Part shown: positions 33,782 through 41,872 of the stretch, one piece after another
Numbering within the stretch: the first letter of the stretch is position 1
Layout of the letters: each line of letters starts with the position of its first letter
NCBI GenBank assembly: GCA_900541795.1
Contig: UQLC01000009.1
Span: forward strand, 34,705-98,704
DNA from: an uncultured Collinsella sp.
GTDB taxonomy: Bacteria; Actinomycetota; Coriobacteriia; Coriobacteriales; Coriobacteriaceae
Length of the DNA: 64,000 bases
Direction of reading: 5' to 3'
The notes under the pieces: model-generated
Database searches by the model: none
What the model was told of the DNA's origin: nothing
What the model saw: only the letters and a program-made list of their open reading frames with translations
Program-made: the position numbers and the translations under genes

Positions 33782-33938
33782 GATAGCGCTCCCGCATTGC
33801 TGCAGACAGTCCTGCGGGTGTTTCCCGCAGGCCCACCAGGTTGTTCGTGCCCGAAAAACCCAGTTCGGCGGGTTTCGCCTCCCCGCGGGGTCAAAGCCTG
33901 CCGGCTCGCCCGCGGCTCTTCGTGCCCGCGCCTCTATC
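33782..33938 (-). promoter_or_regulatory. lysine riboswitch (L box)
   Basis: Read on the minus strand, the segment has the conserved L-box landmarks in order: GATAGAGGCGCG, AAGAG, GGGGAGGCG, GCCGAA, GGACTGTC and GGAGCGCTATC. P1 is GATAG (33938-33934) with CTATC (33786-33782). The downstream platform contains GGATAGCG just before the lysA ribosome binding region; it can pair with CGCTATCC at the aptamer's 3' edge or with CGCTAT further down, a typical switching arrangement. It should repress lysA-dapA-dapB-dapH when lysine is abundant. Confidence 0.85.
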
Positions 33939-33966
33939 AAGTGGTAACGACCCTACCACGTTGCAC

Positions 33967-33995
33967 TTTACCAAACAAGAGTATTCGTATATAAC
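33967..33995 (+). promoter_or_regulatory. promoter of the M20 deacetylase gene
   Basis: TTTACC (33967-33972), a 17-base spacer and TATAAC (33990-33995). The riboswitch operon probably starts divergently in the same region (minus-strand TTGTTT, 17 bases, TAGGGT). Confidence 0.5.
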
Positions 33996-34089
33996 GTTTA
34001 AAAAATGCAGGGATATGCTAGAAACAAGGGCGTCATAATTCTGCATCACAATAGTGTGTGAATGGATATGCCCCATGAAAGGACCCTTT

Positions 34090-35277
34090 ATGACCGAGCT
34101 CCAAGAACTTCGTCGCTATCGGCGCGACCTGCATCGCATTCCGGAGCTCGATTTCGATCTTCCGCAGACTATCGCCTATATTGAGGGCGTGTTGGCGCCG
34201 CTCGCCTGCGAGTTGACTCATCCGTGTCCCAGCTGCGTCTGCGCTTTCTTCGATGCCGGCACGGGCGCCGCGCATGCTACGGCGATTCGCGCTGACATGG
34301 ATGCCCTGCCCATTGCGGAGGCAACGGGAGCGGATTTTTCCTCGACCCATCCCGGCAAGATGCATGCGTGCGGACACGATGGACACATGGCCATGGCGCT
34401 TGCCGCCGCGACGCATGTCGACCGCACGATTCGCGAGCAACCGGGCGTCATCAAGCGCAACGTGCTCTTTGTGTTCCAGCCGGCCGAGGAAACGACCGGT
34501 GGCGCCAAGACGGTGTGTGAGAGCGGTGTATTCGAGCGCTATGGCGTCGACCGCATTTTTGGCTTCCACGTATGGCCCGATTTGCCTGCCGGTACGTTGG
34601 CGAGTTGTCCCGGTCCGCTGCTGGCGCGCTCAAGCGAGACGCACATTCATATCCATGGCGCGAGCATCCATATCGCCAAGACCTACGGCGTTCCAGTCGA
34701 GGAGTCGCACGATGCGGCACTGGCGGCTGCCAAGTTCTTGGTTGCCGAGCGCGAGCTCATGGACGAGTTGGGTGCCGACGAGCCCTGCATTGGTAAGTTC
34801 GGCCTGCTTCAGGCCGGCACCGTCTGCAATGCGGTGGCAGGGGAGGCCCATGTGGCTGGCAGTCTGCGCGTGTTTACGGACGGTATGTTCGACCGTGCGC
34901 GCGAGGGCGTGCGCCGCGTGTTGGACGATGCCTGCGCCGCAACGGGCTGCACGTACGATCTCGATTTTGCCGAGGGCTATCCGCCAGTCGGTAACGACCC
35001 CGAGCTGTTTGCCTGCATTGCGCCTGCCTTGTCCGAGCTGCAACTTGTGGACGAGCCGCTGCTGATCGCCGAGGATTTTGCGTTCTATCAGCGCCATCTG
35101 CCGGGCGTGTTCTTCTTGCTGGGCACGGGTGCGCCAGAGGGACAAGAAAACCCGAGCGATTCGGATGGCTGTCCCGCCTATGCCACGAGCGCTCTGCATG
35201 CCGATACCATGCTCTTTGACGAGAAAATTCTGCTCAAAGGCCTCGATGTCTACAAACGATTGCTTAACTTGGAGTGA
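34090..35277 (+). CDS. M20D amidohydrolase, probable N-acetyldiaminopimelate deacetylase
   Basis: The 395-aa peptidase M20D/hippurate-hydrolase-family enzyme has IRADMDALPI, the metal-binding HACGHDGHMAMAL, the catalytic Glu pair in FQPAEETTGGAKT, FGFHVWPDLP, and the C-terminal ligand segment LLIAEDFAFYQ. GAAAGGA precedes the ATG at 34090. It is divergent from the lysine operon that carries dapH; the acetyl pathway needs exactly this type of deacetylase (YkuR in Bacillus). Function inferred from family plus position; other N-acyl amino acid substrates are possible. Confidence 0.78.
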   Translation: MTELQELRRYRRDLHRIPELDFDLPQTIAYIEGVLAPLACELTHPCPSCVCAFFDAGTGAAHATAIRADMDALPIAEATGADFSSTHPGKMHACGHDGHMAMALAAATHVDRTIREQPGVIKRNVLFVFQPAEETTGGAKTVCESGVFERYGVDRIFGFHVWPDLPAGTLASCPGPLLARSSETHIHIHGASIHIAKTYGVPVEESHDAALAAAKFLVAERELMDELGADEPCIGKFGLLQAGTVCNAVAGEAHVAGSLRVFTDGMFDRAREGVRRVLDDACAATGCTYDLDFAEGYPPVGNDPELFACIAPALSELQLVDEPLLIAEDFAFYQRHLPGVFFLLGTGAPEGQENPSDSDGCPAYATSALHADTMLFDEKILLKGLDVYKRLLNLE

Positions 35278-35279
35278 CG

Positions 35280-35600
35280 ATGAAGCGCCGACAGACTGCC
35301 ATGTATAGTCCGGGTGGATGCGGGTGTGGCTTGCTGCTGCTTCCGGTTATTGCTGTGAGCATTGGCGTTATGTTTGCGCTTGCCGGGTTGGCAGCAGCGG
35401 CACTCGTGTTGCTGATCGTGGCCATTGGCGTGACGATTTGGCTCTGCCGCAATCGCGAGCAACGTCGTGCCGACGGTAAAACCAATGTCGGCTGGGCCGT
35501 CTTCCTGGTCATTGCGTACCCACTGAGTGTCGGCTACCTGGTGTTCTTTGTCCTGCTGATGATCAGTACCTTTACCGGGGAATCCGTCACAGTGGGTTGA
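35280..35600 (+). CDS. small membrane protein of unknown function
   Basis: The 106-aa protein has two or three hydrophobic helices: LLLLPVIAVSIGVMFALAG, AAALVLLIVAIGVTIWLC, and WAVFLVIAYPLSVGYLVFF. Between them is a basic loop (RNREQRRADGKTN). It begins two bases after the M20 stop, with GGAG at 35271-35274, so it is co-transcribed. I do not recognise the family. Confidence 0.6.
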   Translation: MKRRQTAMYSPGGCGCGLLLLPVIAVSIGVMFALAGLAAAALVLLIVAIGVTIWLCRNREQRRADGKTNVGWAVFLVIAYPLSVGYLVFFVLLMISTFTGESVTVG

Positions 35601-35705
35601 TGCACTGCCAGCAGAAGGTCGCGCAAAGTGCGTTTGCTTGGCGTTTGGACAACCGCATTGGCCGTTTACCGCAACCTTAGCTCTCAGCTAATGAATTCAA
35701 GTTTA

Positions 35706-35759
35706 ATCCTTCCTACGATGTGCTGTGTGCCGGCGCGGTAGCCGGATCGTAGGAAGGAT
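35706..35759 (+). promoter_or_regulatory. long hairpin covering the ribosome binding site of the lipoprotein gene
   Basis: ATCCTTCCTACGAT (35706-35719) and ATCGTAGGAAGGAT (35746-35759) are perfect 14-bp arms. CCGGC/GCCGG extends the stem inside, with a 10-base bulge. The AGGAAGG Shine-Dalgarno (35751-35757) is fully within the 3' arm, three bases from the start codon, so the folded RNA would block translation. Confidence 0.65.
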
Positions 35760-35761
35760 GC

Positions 35762-36307
35762 ATGATGAATAAGCTCGAAAACGAAGTGCTGCTGAGCCGT
35801 CGCGCTGCATTTGGCGCATTCGCCACTGTTGCCTTGGGGACTGCCAGTCTTCTTGCCGGTTGCGGTAGCGATAAGGCGACCGTCACCGAGGACACCGGCG
35901 ATGGCGACAAGAAGGAAGAGACGAAGAAGGAAGAGCAGCCTACGACTGACCTAGCTGTTGGCACGACGGTGACCACGGCTGCTGGCCTTTCTGTCGTCGT
36001 CGATTCCGTCCAGCCCGGCCTCACAAATTATGACGGTTCGACCATGACGGGCATTCACGTCACGTACGTTAACAATGGCGATGAGGGCGCAGATTACAAT
36101 ATCTACGACTGGAAGGGCGAGGACGCCAACGGCGCTCAACAGAATCAGGGTTACTACAGCGAGGGCTCCGATGAACTGCAGTCTGGTACCCTTGCCGCCG
36201 GTGGCTCCGTGGCGGGCAATATCTACTTTGATGGCGATATCAAGAAGGCACTGTATTTTGCCAACATGTTTGATAAGTCTGCCACTGCAAGCTGGGTGCT
36301 GGCCTAG
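35762..36307 (+). CDS. secreted lipoprotein, DUF4352-like
   Basis: The 181-aa protein has LSRRAAFGAFATVALG, a twin-arginine-like signal, followed by the lipobox LLAGC with lipidated Cys at residue 34. A Lys/Glu/Asp-rich spacer follows (DGDKKEETKKEE). The mature domain is a beta-sandwich of the DUF4352/telokin type (VVVDSVQPGLTNY, GIHVTYVNNGDEGADYNIYDW). It is probably anchored outside the membrane. Two ATGs at 35762 and 35765 are possible. The function is unknown; its ribosome binding site is locked in a hairpin. Confidence 0.75.
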   Translation: MMNKLENEVLLSRRAAFGAFATVALGTASLLAGCGSDKATVTEDTGDGDKKEETKKEEQPTTDLAVGTTVTTAAGLSVVVDSVQPGLTNYDGSTMTGIHVTYVNNGDEGADYNIYDWKGEDANGAQQNQGYYSEGSDELQSGTLAAGGSVAGNIYFDGDIKKALYFANMFDKSATASWVLA

Positions 36308-36346
36308 CATGTCGTTACCGTTGCGCCGTATGGGAGGTGAGGTCGT

Positions 36347-36769
36347 ATGCCCGATAAAAAGCTGACTGACGAGTTGCTCAATGAACTCCTCGACGCGCCA
36401 AACATCGATGGCTATATCAAAGAACACGACTTTGCCGCCCCGTCGCTTTCGGACTACCTTAAGCAGCTGCTGCAGGAAAAGGGCTTAGAGCGCTCGCGCG
36501 TGGTGCGCATGGCCGACCTCAACGAGACCTTTGGCTATCAGATCTTTACCGGTGCGCGCCAACCAAGCCGTAATAAGGTGCTGCAGATTGCCTTTGCGAT
36601 GGCGTTGACGCTCAAGGAGACCAACCGCGCCCTGACGGCCGCCGGAGTGAGCGTCCTCAACTGCAAGGACCGTCGCGATGCAATCATTATCTTTTGCATC
36701 GACCGCGGCTGCAGCCTCCAAAAGGTCAATGAAGAGCTGTACCGCTTTGGCGAGGAGACGGTGAGTTAG
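36347..36769 (+). CDS. helix-turn-helix protein of unknown role
   Basis: The 140-aa protein has an XRE-like helix-turn-helix in its middle: LSDYLKQLLQEKGLERSRVV, then MADLNETFGYQIFTGARQPS and RNKVLQIAFAMALTLKETN. A C-terminal part, RRDAIIIFCIDRGCSLQKVNEEL, follows. GGGAGGTGAGG precedes the ATG. It is followed by a Ser/Thr kinase gene; a pair like this suggests the regulator may be a kinase substrate (inference). Confidence 0.65.
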   Translation: MPDKKLTDELLNELLDAPNIDGYIKEHDFAAPSLSDYLKQLLQEKGLERSRVVRMADLNETFGYQIFTGARQPSRNKVLQIAFAMALTLKETNRALTAAGVSVLNCKDRRDAIIIFCIDRGCSLQKVNEELYRFGEETVS

Positions 36770-36818
36770 CGGCTGATGGCTGAGCTGGCTGTTACCAAAA
36801 CAACTATGCGAACGAACG

Positions 36819-36848
36819 GGGCGCGGACACCATGGGGTGTCCGCGCCC
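36819..36848. terminator. 13-bp perfect hairpin between the HTH and kinase genes
   Basis: GGGCGCGGACACC (36819-36831) and GGTGTCCGCGCCC (36836-36848) flank ATGG. It ends seven bases before the first kinase ATG. There is no T-run, so it may be a translational or processing element rather than a terminator. Confidence 0.5.
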
Positions 36849-36854
36849 TGCGCT

Positions 36855-38267
36855 ATGATGGACGCCATGGATACTCAGAGCCCAACATATTCCGATGACG
36901 AGCTGACTGCTTCACTTGTCGAGCATTTGGCGTCGCTCGACCGCGACGACAGCTATCGCGTGGAGCGCGTGCTCAAGCTCTCGGATGTCGAGACGACCGA
37001 ACTCGTCTATTTTGAGGGCTCTGGCGGCGGGTCTCTCGGTCCCTTTGTCCGCAAGCGCATCGATGCTTCGGCGCAGATTGGCGGGGCCTACGAGCGCCTG
37101 TTTGCGGCTCAGCGGGCCGGACGCCGTTTTGAACACTTACCCCGGATTGTCGATTGCCGCCGCGCGGGCGAGGAGCTCGATGTGGTGATGGAATATGTCG
37201 AAGGCGAGACGCTCGAGGCGCTCGTGGGGCGCCTGGGCGCGACGCCCGATTATGCCCGCGAGCTGTATCCCGTTCTGTGTGAAGCGGTGGGCGAGCTGCA
37301 TGCTGGTTTTGCAGCTGCGGGGGAGCCAGGGGTACCGGTAATCCATCGCGACCTTAAACCCTCGAACATCATCGTATCGGGCGTGAGGTATGCGGCCGAT
37401 GCTGGCATGACCTTCTCGTCGCTGGTGATTATTGACCTGGGAATCGCGCGCGTTTGGCGCGATGGCGCCGACGCCGACACCGTCAAGTTTGGCACGCGTT
37501 CCTATGCGCCGCCCGAGCAGTTTGGGTTTGGGCAGACGAGCGTCCGCAGCGATATTTACGCGCTTGGCGCACTGCTGTTCTTTTGCCTGACGGGAACTGA
37601 CCCCAAGCCGGGGCGGGACATACGTGAGCAATGCGAGGCGCATGGCATTCCCGTTCCGCTGGCGGATGTGATTTGCATGGTGATGGCGCTCGATCCTGCC
37701 AAGCGCTTTGCGAGTGCAAAGGCACTGGGGCATGCTGCGCGTGCGGCATATGAGCTATGTCTCCCTGCACCGTCGCCCGTGACCTTTTCTGCTGCCAGTG
37801 TGCCCCGGGTCGCGGTGTCACAGGTTCAGCGGGTACAGCAGCCGGTTGCCCTCACGCTTCCGTCTTCTGCAAACCGGCGTTCGATCGTCTCTCCCGTGAC
37901 GTCCAAATGTGCGCGTCTGCTCTCGTGTATTCCCGAGCCCGTGGGGCGCATATGGAATGGATGCGTCTATGCGACAACATTGTTGCTGCTGATGGGCAGC
38001 CATTTTGCGGTATTTACGCCAACGGGCGAAAACCGAAACTATCCAACGTGGTTTTTGGCGCTTGAGTATTTCTTTATGGTCGATGGCCTGGTGTTGCTCA
38101 TTACATTCGGAATGCTCGACCGGCGTAGGCTTCGACGTCGTTTTCCCGTGCTCGATCGGTATCGGGGGAGTGCTTTTGTCGAACTGTGGTTCAAGGCGCT
38201 CGGGTTTATGTTTGCCGTCATGTGCGTCGTCGTTGTTATCGGCAACGCGACCGGTATCGTCTCCTAG
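36855..38267 (+). CDS. membrane Ser/Thr protein kinase (Hanks type)
   Basis: The protein is about 470 aa with an N-terminal kinase domain. It has a Gly-rich stretch GSGGGSLGPFVRKRI with the ATP Lys, the catalytic loop VIHRDLKPSNIIV, DLG in place of DFG (VIIDLGIARVW), GTRSYAPPEQFG and SDIYALGALLFFCLTG. Three membrane segments follow near the C-terminus (TTLLLLMGSHFAVF, FFMVDGLVLLITFGML, GFMFAVMCVVVVIG). No PASTA domains are present. Start codons at 36855, 36858 or 36867 are all weakly marked. Confidence 0.8.
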   Translation: MMDAMDTQSPTYSDDELTASLVEHLASLDRDDSYRVERVLKLSDVETTELVYFEGSGGGSLGPFVRKRIDASAQIGGAYERLFAAQRAGRRFEHLPRIVDCRRAGEELDVVMEYVEGETLEALVGRLGATPDYARELYPVLCEAVGELHAGFAAAGEPGVPVIHRDLKPSNIIVSGVRYAADAGMTFSSLVIIDLGIARVWRDGADADTVKFGTRSYAPPEQFGFGQTSVRSDIYALGALLFFCLTGTDPKPGRDIREQCEAHGIPVPLADVICMVMALDPAKRFASAKALGHAARAAYELCLPAPSPVTFSAASVPRVAVSQVQRVQQPVALTLPSSANRRSIVSPVTSKCARLLSCIPEPVGRIWNGCVYATTLLLLMGSHFAVFTPTGENRNYPTWFLALEYFFMVDGLVLLITFGMLDRRRLRRRFPVLDRYRGSAFVELWFKALGFMFAVMCVVVVIGNATGIVS

Positions 38268-38275
38268 AGAATCGA

Positions 38276-38301
38276 AAAGGGGCCCCGTTTGGGGCCCCTT
38301 T
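38276..38301. terminator. bidirectional terminator
   Basis: AAAGGGGCCCC (38276-38286) and GGGGCCCCTTT (38291-38301) are perfect arms around GTTT, between convergent kinase and wall-protein genes. Confidence 0.85.
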
Positions 38302-38311
38302 GCAGTTGCAC

Positions 38312-39445
38312 TTAAATACGGTTCATTTGATTGGCGACCTTGTTGTACCAGTCCTGCCACGTGGGCGGGCAGTACTTCTTGGCGGCTGCCGGAGTAAGCG
38401 TGGAACCATAGTTGGCGCCCAGGTAGGCAACGTGGGCGGAGACGCCCTCGCTCCAGCTACCAAAGCTACGCCAACCACCGCCGCGGGCACTCCAGCCCCA
38501 GGCGTTATAGGAGCCGGCGCAATAGAGGCCCTTGCTGCTCTCGATGCAGGCGATGGCGGGGGACCAACGGGGATCGACGCCGGTATTCCAGGCGGCGACG
38601 GCAAAGTTGTAGCCCTGGCCTGCCATGGGGGAGCCGGCAAGGTAGTTATCGATGCGGCTCGTCCACTCGTTAATGAACGAGTCGTAATCGGAGTTACCGC
38701 TATTCGAGCTGTTCACCGTGGTGTCGATGGTGGTGTTGGCGTTGTTGGCCTGGCTGTTGGAGTTGTTGCCGCTTACGCCCTCGCCCGAGATCTTCTCGGC
38801 GGCAGCGGCCTTGTCGGCCTCGAGCTTTGCCAGCTCGGCAGCATTTTCCTGCTCGGCCTTTGCCTGCGCCTCGCTGCGGAGCTGCTGAGCCTGCGCCAGT
38901 GCATCCTCGGCATTCTTTTGCTCGCCTTCGAGCTGAGACTTGGCCTGCTCGAGTTCAGTCTTGTTCTGCTCGAGCTCGGTCTGCATCTTGTTAAGCTCTT
39001 CGATCTCGTCGACGCTCGAGCTCGTAATCTGGTTGGTGTATTTGCAGGTGGTGATAAAGTCACCCAAGCTCTGCGTGTTCACCAGGAAGCTCACGATGGG
39101 GCTGGTGCCCTTCTGGTACTTATACAGATTGCGCATGGCGGAGCTTGCCTTGGCCTGCTGCTCGGGTAGCTCGGCCTCAATCTTATCGATGTTCGCCTCA
39201 TTGGAGTCGATCTGCTTTTGCAGATCCTCGAGCTTGGTTCGGGCGTCGTTGTAGGCGCTCGTAGCGTCCTCGATTTTTTTCTGGGCGGCGGAAAGCTGAT
39301 CCTGCGTTGCCTGCGAGGCGGCATAGGCCGCGACGGGGGAGAGCATCGGCGTGGCCGTCAGCGCGACGGCGAGCGCGGCGCTCGTGATGATACGAGCCGG
39401 CTTCGACGCGATGAGCGCTGCGGTGCGATGGTTCGAATGCTGCAT
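38312..39445 (-). CDS. secreted coiled-coil cell-wall protein with lysozyme-like C-terminus
   Basis: The 377-aa exported protein has a signal peptide (residues 1-43, ending AAYA-A). A PcsB/RipA-type coiled coil spans about 45-225 (KKIEDATSAYNDARTKLEDL, IEELNKMQTELEQNKTEL). A Ser/Asn linker follows. The C-terminal 120 residues look like a lysozyme/transglycosylase-type fold (DPRWSPAIACIESSKG, NAWGWSARGGGWRSFGSW). It starts at 39445 after GAGGGA. A role in peptidoglycan cleavage at division is likely, but catalytic residues are not certain; the Glu in IACIESSKG is a candidate. Confidence 0.75.
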   Translation of the reverse strand: MQHSNHRTAALIASKPARIITSAALAVALTATPMLSPVAAYAASQATQDQLSAAQKKIEDATSAYNDARTKLEDLQKQIDSNEANIDKIEAELPEQQAKASSAMRNLYKYQKGTSPIVSFLVNTQSLGDFITTCKYTNQITSSSVDEIEELNKMQTELEQNKTELEQAKSQLEGEQKNAEDALAQAQQLRSEAQAKAEQENAAELAKLEADKAAAAEKISGEGVSGNNSNSQANNANTTIDTTVNSSNSGNSDYDSFINEWTSRIDNYLAGSPMAGQGYNFAVAAWNTGVDPRWSPAIACIESSKGLYCAGSYNAWGWSARGGGWRSFGSWSEGVSAHVAYLGANYGSTLTPAAAKKYCPPTWQDWYNKVANQMNRI

Positions 39446-39515
39446 CCAGTCCCTCTGCAATCAATCGTAGGTTATTGGTCGAGGTGTATTCTACTACTGC
39501 TTTCGACCTCTACTT

Positions 39516-39568
39516 GAACCTTAAAGGTTCTAAAGGGTCAAGTTGAACTTGAGGCTTTGGCCTTGACC
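39516..39568. promoter_or_regulatory. cluster of short palindromes upstream of the wall-protein gene
   Basis: GAACCTT/AAGGTTC (39516-39530), CAAGTT/AACTTG (39539-39551), and GGTCAAG (39536-39542) facing CTTGACC (39562-39568) with AGGC/GCCT inside. The motif AAGTTGAAC recurs inverted near 39600. The density suggests regulator sites or a compact repeat. Nothing else is seen in 39446-39678. Confidence 0.4.
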
Positions 39569-39678
39569 TGCGGGAATGGTGAATTGTTGAGAAACCATAG
39601 AGTTCAACTTTAACGTTACGGCACCCTGTTTGTGAGGGTTTTTGGCTGCAAAAGCTACCTCAACGTGGGGTTTTGCAA

Positions 39679-40311
39679 CTATAGGGTTCCTTCGCGGCGA
39701 GCCTGCTCCACCTCTTGGAGCGCCTCAGCCGGCGTAAACGAACAGGTGCCGTCACCGAGCTTGACCATCTGTATGTCGTCACCGACATGGACTTCTCCGC
39801 CCTGCAGCACGACGCCAAAAATGCCCTCGTGGGGGAAGATGCAGTCGCCGGCGAGATAGTAGATGGCACAGCGGGTGTGGCAGACTTTGCCGATCTGGCT
39901 GATTTCGACGAGCACTTCGCTGCCAATCTTGAGCTGCGTGCCCAAGGGGAGTGAGAGCAGGTTGATGCCCTGGGTGGTGAAGTTCTCGCCAAAGTCACCC
40001 TCGTGCACATCGAGCTCGCGCGCCTGCGCCGTCTGGATAGACTCTGCAGCTAAAAAGGAGACCTGACGGTGCCAATGCCCGGCGTGCGCATCGGAGGCGA
40101 GGCCAGACTGCTCGATGACGGTGTCGTGCCCGTCGGCGACGGGTGACTTACGCGTGCCTTTGTGCTCCGACGTGTTGATCGAGACGATGCGGGCAGGCCC
40201 CTTGTAAGCATCGTTTGCGGTGCGTAGGGGAGCTGCCGTCTGGGCACGATCCGCAAGTTCGCGCTTTGCGGCGTCAATGATGGGGTTGTTGATCGGATGA
40301 GCCTGGGGCAC
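39679..40311 (-). CDS. MOSC-domain protein
   Basis: The 210-aa protein contains a MOSC (molybdenum cofactor sulfurase C-terminal) domain: ASDAHAGHWHRQVSFLAAES, GDFGENFTTQGINLLSLPLG, IGKVCHTRCAIYYLAGDC with the conserved Cys, and GIFGVVLQGG. Similar stand-alone proteins handle sulfur or molybdopterin in cofactor biology. It begins with GTG at 40311. No other molybdenum genes are nearby. Confidence 0.8.
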   Translation of the reverse strand: MPQAHPINNPIIDAAKRELADRAQTAAPLRTANDAYKGPARIVSINTSEHKGTRKSPVADGHDTVIEQSGLASDAHAGHWHRQVSFLAAESIQTAQARELDVHEGDFGENFTTQGINLLSLPLGTQLKIGSEVLVEISQIGKVCHTRCAIYYLAGDCIFPHEGIFGVVLQGGEVHVGDDIQMVKLGDGTCSFTPAEALQEVEQARREGTL

Positions 40312-40531
40312 AGTGTACCTTTCGACGGGGCGGGCAACATGTTGAATCCTACAACAACGGTGGGTTCATTGCCCGTTGTCGTACACCGGTGATCGCCGCC
40401 TTCGTGCTGGATAATTACGCCGATTGCCATAGATACGGTGGAGCTTTGGGTGCCGGCGGCTCGGCACGCTAGAATAAATCAGTTGCACAAAGACCGCCCC
40501 TCGTGTGGGCAGTTCTAGATAGGAAGTTTCC

Positions 40532-41788
40532 ATGGCATTGCAGTTTACAGAGCGCGAGTTTATCCCCGTGCTGCTCGGCGGCGACATCAACGCGTATTCG
40601 GTGGCGCGCGCTTTCTACGAGGAGTATCAGGTTAAGAGCCTGGTCTTTGGCAAGTACCAGACCGGCCCCGCGTATCGCAGCCAAATTATCGACTACACGC
40701 CCAACGTGGATATCGATACCATGCCGGTCATGATCGAGACCGTTAACGGCGTCGCACAGGCCAATCCTGATAAGAAGATTATTCTCATGGGTTGCGGCGA
40801 CAACTACGTCGCGCTTGCCGCGCAGGCCCAGGACGCCGGCCAGCTTGCCTCGAACGTCATCGCGCCCTATGCGCCCTACAGCATGCTCGAGCAGTGCCAG
40901 AAGAAGGAGATCTTCTACGAGCTGTGCGAGAAGCACGGTGTGCCCTATCCGCACACGTTTACCTTTACCATGGCGATGCTCAACGCTCAGGGTGAGGCTT
41001 CCGCCGAGGCACTCGACCAGATCGACTTCCCCTTTCCGATGATCCTGAAGCCCTCTGACGGCATCATGTGGTGGGAGCACGAGTTCGAGGGTCAGAAGAA
41101 GGCCTACGAGATTGCCGATCGCGCCGAGCTGGAACAGGTCATTCGCGATGTGTACGTCAGCGGCTACACTGATGACCTCATCTTGCAGGACCGCGTGCCC
41201 GGCAACGACGAGTACATGCGCGTGCTTACCAGTTATTCCGACCGCAACGGCAAGGTTCGTATGATGTGCCTGGGCCATGTGCTGCTCGAGGAGCATCAGC
41301 CCCATGGTGTCGGCAACCACGCCTGCATCATCACTGAGCCCAACGACGAGCTCATGGGTGGCGTGCGCAAGCTGCTTGAGGACCTTAAGTTTACGGGCTT
41401 CTCCAACTTCGACGTCAAGTACGACCAGCGCGATGGTTCGTTTAAGTTCTTCGACTTCAACACGCGTCAGGGCCGCAGTAATTACTATGTCACCAATAGT
41501 GGCTTTAACGTTGCTAAATACGTGGTGGATGAGTACGTCTATAACCGCCCGTTTGAGCCGGAGTTTGTGACGGCGCAGGACGAGGCGCTGTGGATGGTCG
41601 TTCCTATGGGCGTCGTTGACAAGTACGTCAAGGACCCCGAGCTGCGTGCGAAGGCACATCGTCTGGTCAAGGAGGGCAAGGCTGCCGATCCTTCGTTTAT
41701 GAAGGGCGACTTTTTCTTTAACCGCTGGCTGCGCATGTGGCACACCAAGCTGCGCCACTTTAAGCTGTTCAAGACGTATTACAAGTAG
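40532..41788 (+). CDS. ATP-grasp ligase, probable D-aspartate ligase
   Basis: The 418-aa ATP-grasp enzyme has FPMILKPSDGIMWW, DLILQDRVPGNDEYMRVLTSY, and the metal-binding end DFNTRQGRSNYYVTNSG. It resembles the D-aspartate ligases that add D-Asp to the pentapeptide side chain of peptidoglycan precursors (Aslfm of Enterococcus faecium). The next gene is an aspartate/glutamate racemase, the expected D-Asp supplier, which supports the call. The N-terminus has no signal, so it acts on cytoplasmic precursors. TAGGAAG precedes the start. Confidence 0.78.
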   Translation: MALQFTEREFIPVLLGGDINAYSVARAFYEEYQVKSLVFGKYQTGPAYRSQIIDYTPNVDIDTMPVMIETVNGVAQANPDKKIILMGCGDNYVALAAQAQDAGQLASNVIAPYAPYSMLEQCQKKEIFYELCEKHGVPYPHTFTFTMAMLNAQGEASAEALDQIDFPFPMILKPSDGIMWWEHEFEGQKKAYEIADRAELEQVIRDVYVSGYTDDLILQDRVPGNDEYMRVLTSYSDRNGKVRMMCLGHVLLEEHQPHGVGNHACIITEPNDELMGGVRKLLEDLKFTGFSNFDVKYDQRDGSFKFFDFNTRQGRSNYYVTNSGFNVAKYVVDEYVYNRPFEPEFVTAQDEALWMVVPMGVVDKYVKDPELRAKAHRLVKEGKAADPSFMKGDFFFNRWLRMWHTKLRHFKLFKTYYK

Positions 41789-41872
41789 ATCAGCGCGGCG
41801 CCCGCCCGGTTTGCATCGGACGGGCGCGGGTATGATACGCGCAATTGCGTGGGCGTCACCAAGGAGGCGGCG

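Noticed and set aside
33711..33960. T-box leader before lysA
   Set aside because: The T-box core (AGGGTGG...GCG) is absent, whereas the ordered lysine-riboswitch segments are present.
36837..36854. GTG start for the kinase inside the hairpin
   Set aside because: It lies in the 3' arm of a 13-bp perfect stem and has no ribosome binding site; ATGs at 36855-36867 are more likely.
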